Positions 6,841-13,356 of a stretch of 21,469 nucleotides of DNA are shown here, piece after piece (position 1 is the stretch's first letter; the number at the start of each line of letters is the position of its first letter). The position numbers and the translations under genes are program-made. The notes under the pieces are model-generated. The model did not search any database. It saw only the letters and a program-made list of their open reading frames with translations, and had not been told where the DNA came from. Origin of the DNA: Streptosporangiaceae bacterium (lineage in GTDB: Bacteria; Actinomycetota; Actinomycetes; Streptosporangiales; Streptosporangiaceae); NCBI GenBank assembly GCA_030039095.1, contig JASHQP010000653.1:1-21469 (forward strand). The letters run 5' to 3'.

Positions 6841-7761
6841 ATGGCCGTGCACTCTCTCGAGCCGACGCCGGGAACCGTGACCCAGTTCTTCTCGCCGGCC
6901 ACCCCGCCGGTGCTGACGGTGGACCCCGGCGACTCCCTGGTCGTCACGACCCTGGACGCGCGCGGGCATCTGGCGCGGCCGGGCCGGCGCGACTCCGAGG
7001 CCCCGAAGATGTTCAGCCCCCGCCGCGGGCACTGCCTGGCCGGGCCGATCGCGGTCCGCGGCGCCGAGCCCGGCGTGACGCTGGCGGTGCACCTGCGGTC
7101 GCTGCGCCCGGCGGCGTGGGGGTTTACCGAGGCCGGCGCGCACCGCACCGACCTCAACGAAACGCTCGGCGTGACCGGCGGCCCGACCGCGTTCCTGGTC
7201 TGGGACCTGGACCCGGACGGGCTGACGGGTTCCTGCGGCGTGGCCAGCACCCGTCTCGCCCCGTTCCTCGGGGTCATCGGGATGCCACCGGCCGAGCCGG
7301 GCGAGTACTCGACCGAGCCGCCGCGCGCGCTCGGCGGCGGCAACATCGACTGCCGGGAGCTGGTCGCGGGGTCGACGCTCTACCTGCCGGTCACCGTGCC
7401 CGGGGCGATGCTGTGCGTTGGCGACGGCCACGCCGCGCAGGGCGACGGCGAGGTCAGCGGGACCGCGATCGAGTGCGGCATGACGACGGAGTTCACGCTG
7501 AGCCTGGTGACCGATCCGGCGCTGCCCTCCATCCACGCCACCACGCCAGCCGGGAAGATCACCTTCGGCTTGAGCCCGAACCTGAACGAGGCGATGACCA
7601 CCGCACTCGACGCGATGATCACCTGGATGACCCAGCTGCTGACGGTGGACCGGCCCACCGCGCTGGCCCTGGCCAGCGTGGCCGTCAGCCTCCGGGTCAC
7701 CCAGGTGGTCAACGACACCTGGGGCGTGCACGCGCTGCTGCCCGACGGGGCTCTGCGCTGA
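6841..7761 (+). CDS. Acetamidase/formamidase family hydrolase
   Basis: This 306-residue protein belongs to the FmdA/AmdA family (PF03069). Its signatures are the GGGNIDCRELVAGSTLYLPV block at 166-184, GDGHAAQGDGEVSG at 194-207, and the C-terminal helix region with LLTVDRPTALALASVA. Characterised members hydrolyse formamide, acetamide or related small amides to ammonia and the acid. A GGAG sequence about 10 bases upstream supports the ATG at 6841, and the beta-subunit stop lies just 3 bases upstream. It is the last gene of the operon. With an SDR and a 2-oxoacid decarboxylase it suggests a route that releases ammonia and CO2 from a small amide-bearing compound; that pathway is my inference. 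The 153 bases after it contain no gene I can support and only weak short hairpins. Confidence 0.9.
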   Translation: MAVHSLEPTPGTVTQFFSPATPPVLTVDPGDSLVVTTLDARGHLARPGRRDSEAPKMFSPRRGHCLAGPIAVRGAEPGVTLAVHLRSLRPAAWGFTEAGAHRTDLNETLGVTGGPTAFLVWDLDPDGLTGSCGVASTRLAPFLGVIGMPPAEPGEYSTEPPRALGGGNIDCRELVAGSTLYLPVTVPGAMLCVGDGHAAQGDGEVSGTAIECGMTTEFTLSLVTDPALPSIHATTPAGKITFGLSPNLNEAMTTALDAMITWMTQLLTVDRPTALALASVAVSLRVTQVVNDTWGVHALLPDGALR

Positions 7762-7914
7762 GCGAACCGAAGAACGGGCGGACCGGCTCGACGCCGCTGT
7801 GCGGCCAGGCGATATGCCGCTGCCGCGATAACGCCAGGGTCGATACCGCGAGCCTCAGGGAAGAAGCGCAGGGCCAGCGCCCGCAAGGACCGCGCCTGCA
7901 GGACCCGCCGATGC

Positions 7915-8889
7915 CTAGGCCCTCGCCTCCGGCCAGAGCGCCAGCAGCTGGGACGGGCTGATGTTGCCGCCGCTGCAGACGACCGCGACCTTTCTTCCCG
8001 CGAACCGGGCCGGGTCCGACAGCACGGCGGCGAGCGCCGCGGCGCCGGCCAGCTCGACGAGGTTGCGGGTCTTCTCGATCATCGCGCGCGCGGCGTCGCG
8101 CAGCGCGTCATCCGAGACCAGCACGAAGTCGTCCAGCTTCTCCCACAGAATCTTTTGCGGTAGCTCGAACGCGGTACCCGTGGCCAGTCCCTCCGCGACG
8201 GTGGCGTTGGTGTCCGTGCGCAGCGCCCGCGCCCGCCAGGACTCCTGCGCCGCCGGAGCGGCCTCGGATTGCACGCCGATGACCTGGACCGATGGCCGGA
8301 CCGCCTTGGCCACGACGCACGCGCCGGCGGCCCCGCTGCCCCCGCCGACCGGGACCACGATCGCCTCGATGTCCGGCTGCGCCTCCAGAATCTCCAGCGT
8401 GTACGTGCCGACCCCGGCGATCAGCGCGGGCTCGTCGCCCGAATGGATGTACCGGTAGCCGTTCTCGGCGGCCAGCTTCTCGCAGTGCTCGCGCGCCTCG
8501 TCGAAGTCGCGCCCGTGCAGCACCACCTCGGCGCCGAGGGCTTTCATCGACTCCACCTTGACCGGGTTGGCCTGCTCCGGCGCGCACACGATCGCCCGCA
8601 CCCCGAACAGGTTCGCCGCGTAGGCGACGGACTGGCCGTGGTTGCCGGTCGACGCGGCGATCACGCCCTTGCCGCGCTCGGCCGTGCCGAGCTGGCTCAC
8701 CAGGTTGACGCCGCCGCGGACCTTGAACGCGCCGACCGGCTGGTGGTTCTCGTGCTTGACCCAGGTCCGCGTCCCGGTCAGCTCGTCGAGCGCCGGGTAG
8801 CGGTACAGCGGGGTCGGGCGCAGGTAGGGGGCGATGCGCTGGCGGGCGGCGAGCACGTCAGCGAGGTCGGGAACGGCGGGCGGGGCCAT
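7915..8889 (-). CDS. PLP-dependent threonine/serine dehydratase
   Basis: This 324-residue protein is a fold-type II PLP enzyme. The PLP lysine is K56 in PVGAFKVRGG. STGNHGQS (80-87) binds the substrate carboxylate, VGGGSGAAG (181-189) binds the cofactor phosphate, and CSGGNIS lies near the C-terminus. The length fits catabolic threonine/serine dehydratases (TdcB/IlvA catalytic-domain only, no regulatory ACT domain). It would convert L-threonine to 2-oxobutanoate, or L-serine to pyruvate, with release of ammonia. Members of the same branch also include hydroxyectoine-pathway EutB-like and racemase-like enzymes, so the exact substrate is not certain. It is divergent from a TetR regulator and convergent with the amidase operon. 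Only a weak GGGAC precedes the ATG at 8889. Confidence 0.87.
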   Translation of the reverse strand: MAPPAVPDLADVLAARQRIAPYLRPTPLYRYPALDELTGTRTWVKHENHQPVGAFKVRGGVNLVSQLGTAERGKGVIAASTGNHGQSVAYAANLFGVRAIVCAPEQANPVKVESMKALGAEVVLHGRDFDEAREHCEKLAAENGYRYIHSGDEPALIAGVGTYTLEILEAQPDIEAIVVPVGGGSGAAGACVVAKAVRPSVQVIGVQSEAAPAAQESWRARALRTDTNATVAEGLATGTAFELPQKILWEKLDDFVLVSDDALRDAARAMIEKTRNLVELAGAAALAAVLSDPARFAGRKVAVVCSGGNISPSQLLALWPEARA

Positions 8890-8945
8890 GTCCCGTTTCT
8901 ACCACGGCTGGTCGGCCAGGGCGCTGGCGGCGTTCGGCCGCTAGA

Positions 8946-8966
8946 CTCGGCTGCATTGACGCCGAG
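8946..8966. promoter_or_regulatory. Short inverted repeat between dehydratase and TetR genes
   Basis: CTCGGC (8946-8951) and GCCGAG (8961-8966) form a perfect 6-bp inverted repeat with a 9-bp spacer in the 134-bp divergent region. It could be an operator for the adjacent TetR protein. A repeat of this size is not rare in such GC-rich DNA. Confidence 0.25.
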
Positions 8967-9023
8967 CCACCAGCCGAAGCGCAGGTTTCGGGGACACACC
9001 CGGGTGGCGCATCTGCACGGCCC

Positions 9024-9650
9024 GTGGCACCGGGCAGGGAACGCCGGAGCCCGGGCAGCACGCCGGCCGGGCGGCGCAGCCGCGACCGGATCCTGCGGGC
9101 GTCTCTCAGCCTGATCACCGAGGTGGGCATCGATCGGGTCCGCCTCGCCGAGATTGCCCGGCGGGCCGAGATGAGCTCGGGGCAGGTGATCTACTACTTC
9201 AGCTCCAAAGAGCACATCTTGCTCGAGACGCTGGCCTGGCGGGAGGAGCAGGAGACCGCCGAGCGGCGGTCGGCCCTGCCCCGGGCCGCACCGGGATGGC
9301 CGCGGCTGGAACTGTTCGTGGATCTGTATCTGCCGTCCAGCCTCACCGACCCGGTGTGGGTCTTGTGGATGGAAGCGTGGGCTCGCGCCTCCCACAGCGC
9401 AGAGGTCAGCCTGTTCCTCGACGGTCTGATGAGGCCGTGGCGAGAAGATCTGGCCGAGATCGTGGACCAGGGAATAGCCGAGGGCGCGTTCCGGCCGCCG
9501 GAGCCGGGCGACGACTTTCCTGTGCGCTTTTGCGCGGTGCTCGACGGGCTGTCGGTCTTGCGGCTGAGGCAGATGCCTGAGCTGCCGCCCGGGCGGCTGG
9601 CCGAACTGGCGATGAAAACGGCGCACGCGGAGCTGGAACCCGGGCGCTGA
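9024..9650 (+). CDS. TetR-family regulator with BetI-like C-terminal domain
   Basis: This 208-residue protein has an N-terminal TetR helix-turn-helix (about residues 20-66: RDRILRASLSLITEVGIDRV, then LAEIARRAEMSSGQVIYYFSSKEHIL). Its C-terminal ligand domain is of the BetI/TetR_C_6 type, with the WVLWMEAWARASHSAEV segment and VRFCAVLDGLSVLRL. It is divergent from the dehydratase and may control it; such proteins are usually local repressors. The GTG at 9024 was chosen as the first in-frame start close to the HTH. The first 15 residues are basic and low-complexity, and no clear ribosome-binding site is seen, so the start is uncertain. Confidence 0.87.
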   Translation: MAPGRERRSPGSTPAGRRSRDRILRASLSLITEVGIDRVRLAEIARRAEMSSGQVIYYFSSKEHILLETLAWREEQETAERRSALPRAAPGWPRLELFVDLYLPSSLTDPVWVLWMEAWARASHSAEVSLFLDGLMRPWREDLAEIVDQGIAEGAFRPPEPGDDFPVRFCAVLDGLSVLRLRQMPELPPGRLAELAMKTAHAELEPGR

Positions 9651-9673
9651 CATCTGGGGACAGGGCGGCAAGA

Positions 9674-9721
9674 GCCGGGCCGCTCATCCCCGGGGGGGAC
9701 GGGGGGGACGAGCGGCCCGGC
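9674..9721. terminator. Strong GC hairpin after the TetR gene
   Basis: GCCGGGCCGCTC (9674-9685) and GAGCGGCCCGGC (9710-9721) form a perfect 12-bp stem around a 24-base loop. The loop carries two runs of seven G. It lies 24 bases past the TetR stop, between convergent genes, and probably ends transcription from the left. Confidence 0.6.
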
Positions 9722-9773
9722 CGGGCAGCCGGCGGAGCGCCATGACTTCGGCGCCCGCGGCTCCTGAACCGGT

Positions 9774-9800
9774 CGTCACACAGCGTGACGGTTGTTTTTT
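9774..9800 (+). terminator. Rho-independent terminator with U-tract
   Basis: CGTCAC (9774-9779) pairs perfectly with GTGACG (9785-9790) across a 5-base loop, followed directly by GTTGTTTTTT (9791-9800). This is a classic intrinsic terminator on the plus strand, unusual here for having a real U-tract. Confidence 0.6.
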
Positions 9801-9819
9801 AGAGTAACGCTCTAGAGCG
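9800..9819. promoter_or_regulatory. Orphan TetR-type operator-like palindrome
   Basis: TAGAGTAACGCTCTA (9800-9814) has 5-bp inverted arms. It overlaps CGCTCTAGAGCG (9808-9819), a perfect 12-bp palindrome. Together they give three TAGAG/CTCTA half-sites. No gene starts immediately beside it; both flanking genes end toward it. Confidence 0.4.
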
Positions 9820-9848
9820 AACCTGGCAATATCACCTGGAGAGATCGG

Positions 9849-10913
9849 TCACGTGAGCGCCAGCACCGCGTAGACGGCCAGCCAGTGTTCGACCATGTAG
9901 TCATCGCCGACCACGTGCGGCAGCGCCGCGTTCAGGTGGACGCGGGCCGCTGCCAGCGCCGGCTCGATCCTCAGGTCGCCGTCCGGGAGGCTCTCGGCGA
10001 TCCGCCGCCAGCAGTAGGCCCGGCTCGCGTTCAGGCCGTGCAGGTGGGCGATCTGCCCGTCGCTGGCGTCGGAGACGACGGCGGGAGTGAACAGGGTAAC
10101 CGGGTCACCGTCGGCAATGCCGGGCAGGAACGCCGCCAGCCAGTCGGCGAACTCCGGCTGCGCGAGCAGCCTGCTCATCAGCTCTGCCTCGGTCAGCGCA
10201 GGAGACAGAAAGTCGTGGCCCGACGGCTCGTAGCTGCCCGGGTAGTCGGTGTCGTCAGCGAACCAGCCGAGCGCCGTTGTCTCGATCGCCGCGGCCAGGT
10301 CCGGCCTTCCTGCCTGGGCTTGCCGGGCAGCGAAGGGCAAGGCGGTGGACAGGGCGAATGCGCTGTTGGGGTGCACCCCGTGCCGGACCGGATAGGTGGC
10401 CTTGGGCAGCCAGTCCAGGAAGCCCCTGGTCAGCTGGTCGGCGAGCGGTGTGATCGCGGCCAGCCAGCGGCCCGCCTGGGCATCACCGAGGCTGGCGATC
10501 TCGTGCACCAGCGCGAGTGCCCAGCCCCAGCCGTACGGCCGCTCGTGCCGCCCGTCGGCGCTTGCCACGAAGCCGGCCTCCAACGCCAGCTTGTCCGCCG
10601 AGAACTGGGCGTCCAGCAGTTCCCTGATCCTGGCGGCCGGCACGGCGTCGCCGCCCACCCGCAGCAGCCGGACCAGCAGCCAGTGCATCTCCACGCACGA
10701 GTGCCAGTCCAGGCTGCTGTAGAACACCGGCGTCCGCTGGGCGGGCCGGGCAGGGAAGTCCCCCGGCTCCGACATCAGATGGATCAGCACCGAGGGAAAT
10801 TCCCTGCCGATGTTGGCGATCGCCACTTGCGCGTATGCGGCCGCCTGCTCCTGCAGGATGTTCAGGCACTCCGCGGCCACGGCATCCGCCGCGCCGGTTC
10901 GACTGTCACGCAC
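9849..10913 (-). CDS. DUF2891 family protein
   Basis: This 354-residue protein matches the DUF2891 family (PF11199). The diagnostic block FYSSLDWHSCVEMHWLLVRL covers residues 64-83, and PYGWGWALALVHE and YEPSGHDFLSPALTEAELM follow. The repeated Trp/His-rich helical segments suggest an alpha-helical toroid like that seen in sugar-active enzymes, but no function is established for the family that I can rely on. No signal peptide or membrane helix is seen, so it should be cytoplasmic. The start is GTG at 10913, giving a full-length family member; the ribosome-binding site is unclear. The 146 bases upstream up to the riboflavin fusion gene hold no gene I can support. Confidence 0.85.
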   Translation of the reverse strand: MRDSRTGAADAVAAECLNILQEQAAAYAQVAIANIGREFPSVLIHLMSEPGDFPARPAQRTPVFYSSLDWHSCVEMHWLLVRLLRVGGDAVPAARIRELLDAQFSADKLALEAGFVASADGRHERPYGWGWALALVHEIASLGDAQAGRWLAAITPLADQLTRGFLDWLPKATYPVRHGVHPNSAFALSTALPFAARQAQAGRPDLAAAIETTALGWFADDTDYPGSYEPSGHDFLSPALTEAELMSRLLAQPEFADWLAAFLPGIADGDPVTLFTPAVVSDASDGQIAHLHGLNASRAYCWRRIAESLPDGDLRIEPALAAARVHLNAALPHVVGDDYMVEHWLAVYAVLALT

Positions 10914-11059
10914 CGCAGCAGCCTACGCCGCTCCATGGAGATGCGATCATGGGCTCGCACCTGGAGCGATGGCCAGCAGGCCTGCGAGTCGCAAGGATGG
11001 TCGTTCTCCTGACAACTGGTGCTCCGCGCGTCCTCGGCCCGTAATGCCCTGCGCCGTGG

Positions 11060-12286
11060 TCACAGGTGCGCGGCGAGCTCGCCGATCGAGATCAGCGGGA
11101 GGGACCAGGCCAGCGCGAAGCGCTCCACCGCGGGCCCGGTGAGCATGTGCCCGTCGGGGCCCATGACCTCGCAGATGGCGGCCACCGTGGGCAGGCCGGC
11201 GGCGGCGCAGAGCGCCAGCGACGCCTCCGTGTGGCCGGCCCGCTCGGCCAGCCCGCCGGCGCGCCCGGCCAGCGGAAAGACGTGACCCGGCCGCAGGAAG
11301 TCGGCTGGTGCGGCGTCGGGGTGCGCGAGGCGGCGGATCGTCGCGGCCCGGTCATGCGCCGACACCCCCGTGCCCGTGCCCGCTTCGACGTCGACCGGGA
11401 TGTGGTATGCGGTGCCGTGCCGGTCCCCCGGGCCCGGCATCGGCGCGATCTCCAGCCGGTCGAGGCGCTCCCGGTCGCACGGGACCGTGGTGTGCCCGCA
11501 CGCCTGGGTCAGCAGGAACACCATCGACGCCGGGCGAAGCCGGGCACCGGCGAAGACCAGGTCAACTTCGGCCTCCCGGTCCGGGTCATAGATCAGCACC
11601 CCGCCCCCGGCGGCGAGCTGGGTGGCGCACTTGCCGACCCCGGCCGGCCCGGTCAGCTCCCCGGCCCACGGCAGCGCGGCGAGCGAGCGGCCGGCCACCA
11701 GGCGGGCCGATTGCCACAGGTCGCGGGCCGACTTCACGAACAGGTCGGACTCGAGATTGACGCGCTGTTCGGGCTTCAGGCCGGCGAGCGTGGTCTCGGC
11801 CAGGGTAATCGGGATGAGGGCGACCGAGAAGCGGTCGGTCAGAACCTCCGCAACGGTCAGGCTGACGCCGTCGACGGCGACCGAGCCCTTGGCCACGATC
11901 TCGTCGAGGAACCGCCTTGGCGGCCGGATCCACACACGCAGGCAGCCGCCGCGCTCCGCCTCTGTCTTCGTCACCTTGCCGACCGCGTCGGTGTGGCCCT
12001 GCACGAGATGACCGTCCATCGGGTCCCCGAGGCACAGCGGCAGTTCCAGGTTGACGCGGGCACCCGGCTCGAGATCTCCCAGGGCGCTTCGGGTGCGGGT
12101 CTCGGCAGAAATCTCCGCCCCGAAGCGTCCGGCGTCGCCGTCAACCGCAGCCGCCGACAGGCAGGTGCCGCTGACGTTGACCGAACCGCCGGGCGACAGC
12201 CCCGCCGTGGTCTTCGGTGCTTCGATGACGAGACGTGGACCGGTCTCGATCACGGTCCCGATCTCGGTAATGCGTCCGGTGTACAT
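11060..12286 (-). CDS. Fused riboflavin synthase / 3,4-dihydroxy-2-butanone-4-phosphate synthase
   Basis: The 408-residue chain joins two riboflavin-pathway enzymes. Residues 1 to about 195 are riboflavin synthase: MYTGRITEIGTV opening, C42 in VSGTCLS, GHLVQGHTDAVG (92-103) and KGSVAVDGVSLTV (133-145). This domain makes riboflavin from two lumazine molecules. Residues about 215-408 are DHBP synthase (RibB): the metal/substrate loop DPDREAEVD (234-242), TGVSAHDRA (306-314), RPGHVFPLAGRAGG (332-345), GHTEAS (351-356) and CEVMGPDG (372-379). The usual DRENEGD is DREAEVD here, with the acidic residues kept. Common fusions join RibB to GTP cyclohydrolase II, not to riboflavin synthase. GAGGAG lies 10 bases before the ATG, and a predicted FMN riboswitch lies further upstream. 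No ribD or ribH is nearby, so it may be a second, regulated copy. Confidence 0.9.
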   Translation of the reverse strand: MYTGRITEIGTVIETGPRLVIEAPKTTAGLSPGGSVNVSGTCLSAAAVDGDAGRFGAEISAETRTRSALGDLEPGARVNLELPLCLGDPMDGHLVQGHTDAVGKVTKTEAERGGCLRVWIRPPRRFLDEIVAKGSVAVDGVSLTVAEVLTDRFSVALIPITLAETTLAGLKPEQRVNLESDLFVKSARDLWQSARLVAGRSLAALPWAGELTGPAGVGKCATQLAAGGGVLIYDPDREAEVDLVFAGARLRPASMVFLLTQACGHTTVPCDRERLDRLEIAPMPGPGDRHGTAYHIPVDVEAGTGTGVSAHDRAATIRRLAHPDAAPADFLRPGHVFPLAGRAGGLAERAGHTEASLALCAAAGLPTVAAICEVMGPDGHMLTGPAVERFALAWSLPLISIGELAAHL

Positions 12287-12319
12287 GGCGTGACAGCTCC
12301 TCTGGTCCGCGGGTGATGG

Positions 12320-12432
12320 GTTTCCGTCGGACTGTCACCGATGGTTCCGGGATTGCGCCGGATCGATCCGCCAGCGGCGGACCTCGCGGACTGTGACCGC
12401 GCAGCACGGGCTCGCACCGTTCCAGGCGAGCA
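12320..12432 (-). ncRNA. FMN riboswitch (RFN element), divergent P1
   Basis: Read on the minus strand, the leader of the riboflavin fusion gene follows the RFN consensus. It has GGAACGGTGCGAGCCCG (P2), GCGGTCACAGTCCGCGAG (P3 and J3/4), a TCCGCC/GGCGGA stem (P4), CCGGCGCAATCCCGG (P5) and CGGTGACAGTCCG (P6). The strongest consensus matches are GTCACAGTCCGCGA and GGTGACAGTCCG. The usual GGATGGGAG after P6 is replaced by GACGGAAAC, and I cannot fold a convincing P1. It ends about 35 bases before the start codon. CTGTCAC (12296-12290), next to the ribosome-binding site, is complementary to GTGACAG of P6 (12338-12332), which could form the expression switch. Confidence 0.78.
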
Positions 12433-12460
12433 TAACGCCAGTGAGGCGAGCGGCTCGGCT

Positions 12461-12863
12461 TGGGTGCCGTCGATGCGCAACGCCGAGGTGCCCGGCGCGC
12501 TCGCCGACCCGGCCTGGGCCACCGAGATGGGCCAGTTCAACCTGGAGATCAACGTGCCGGCCCGGCGGCTCGACGGCGACGCGCTCGCCGATCTGGAGCG
12601 CGAGATCCGTGCCGACCTGAACGCCGGGGACACCACGGCGCGACCCGGATCACCCTGTTCGAGCAGGCCACCGACACCCGCCCGGCCGACCTGACGGAGC
12701 AGGGCGTGCGGCCGCGGGTGTGGTTTGGCGAGCGCTGGATCACCTCGGTGTTCGACCTGTTCGAGGAGAACATCGCCCGGAGGCGCTGCGGCAGATGACC
12801 CAGCGCTACATCGAGCACATGCACGCCAGCGAGCCGGTCCACACGTGGCCCCTGCCCCCCTGA
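12461..12863 (+). pseudogene. Decayed glutamate-cysteine ligase-like (GCS2) gene
   Basis: Three blocks in three different frames resemble the actinobacterial GCS2-type glutamate-cysteine ligase family. Block one (from about 12461) has MRNAEVPGALADPAW, EMGQFNLEINVPARRLDGD and LEREIRADLNAG. Block two (about 12643-12775) has RITLFEQATDTRPAD and RPRVWFGERWITSVFDLFEE. Block three (12777-12863) has ALRQMTQRYIEHMHASEPVHTWPLP and ends in TGA. Family members are about 480-500 residues; only about 130 remain, with a missing middle and both N- and C-terminal parts deleted or shifted. At least two frameshifts and large deletions mean it cannot make an active enzyme. Its 5' edge abuts the FMN riboswitch encoded on the other strand, so decay may have been coupled to a rearrangement there. 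Confidence 0.75.
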
Positions 12864-12912
12864 CCCGCGGCCCCGGCAACATTCTCTTGCGCCGCGGGAC
12901 ATGATGTGAGCC

Positions 12913-13356
12913 ATGGACGACCCGTACGATCTTGAACGCTTCGTCGCCGCCCAGGACGCTCACGGCACCTACTCCGGCGCTGCGGCTGAACTGCGCCGCG
13001 GGCGCAAGACCAGTCACTGGATGTGGTTCGTGTTCCCGCAGATCGCGGGTCTCGGATTCAGCCCGACGTCGCAGCGCTACGCGATCTCGTCGCTGGACGA
13101 GGCGCGTGCCTACCTGGCCCACCCGGTGCTCGGCCCGCGGCTTGTCGAATGCGCGGGCATCGTGGCCGCGACGCCGGGCCGGACCGCGGAGCAGATCTTC
13201 GGGGAGATCGACGCGATGAAGCTGCGCTCGTCGGTGACCCTGTTCCTGCGCGCCGCGCCCGGCGAGCCCGTGTTCGCCCGGGTGCTCGCCGAGTACTTCG
13301 ACGGCGAGCCGGATCCGGCCACCGACCGGCTCATCGGCGGGGGCGCGCAGGCCTGA
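12913..13356 (+). CDS. DUF1810 family protein
   Basis: This 147-residue protein is a full-length member of DUF1810 (PF08837). The opening DDPYDLERFVAAQD, the central block SHWMWFVFPQIAGLG (34-48), QRYAISSLDEARAYLAHPVLGPRL (54-77) and KLRSSVTLF are all family signatures. It is a small cytoplasmic protein with no signal peptide. I know of no established biochemical role for it. The ATG at 12913 gives the exact family start. Its last 26 bases overlap the end of the convergent MFS transporter gene. Nothing in the context suggests a pathway. Confidence 0.9.
   Translation: MDDPYDLERFVAAQDAHGTYSGAAAELRRGRKTSHWMWFVFPQIAGLGFSPTSQRYAISSLDEARAYLAHPVLGPRLVECAGIVAATPGRTAEQIFGEIDAMKLRSSVTLFLRAAPGEPVFARVLAEYFDGEPDPATDRLIGGGAQA

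Noticed and set aside
5992..7731. A 579-residue minus-strand open frame
   Set aside because: It lies antisense to the decarboxylase beta subunit and the amidase, both clear family members. It has no motif.
7762..7914. Possible RNA gene between the amidase and dehydratase
   Set aside because: I found no cloverleaf or conserved RNA motif, only 4-bp hairpins that are common in such GC content.
9742..9807. A 21-codon ORF with GGAG ahead of it (MTSAPAAPEPVVTQRDG)
   Set aside because: It starts like a crotonase N-terminus but stops at once and spans a strong terminator. It could be a relic, but one short match is not enough to call.
10914..11059. A small ORF (MGSHLERWPAGL) between DUF2891 and the riboflavin gene
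   Set aside because: It has no ribosome-binding site, no family, and an ordinary chance length in GC-rich sequence.
12341..12694. Treating the GCS2-like block as an intact small gene
   Set aside because: The family-like part runs out of frame near 12637, and matching sequence resumes in two other frames, which marks a pseudogene.
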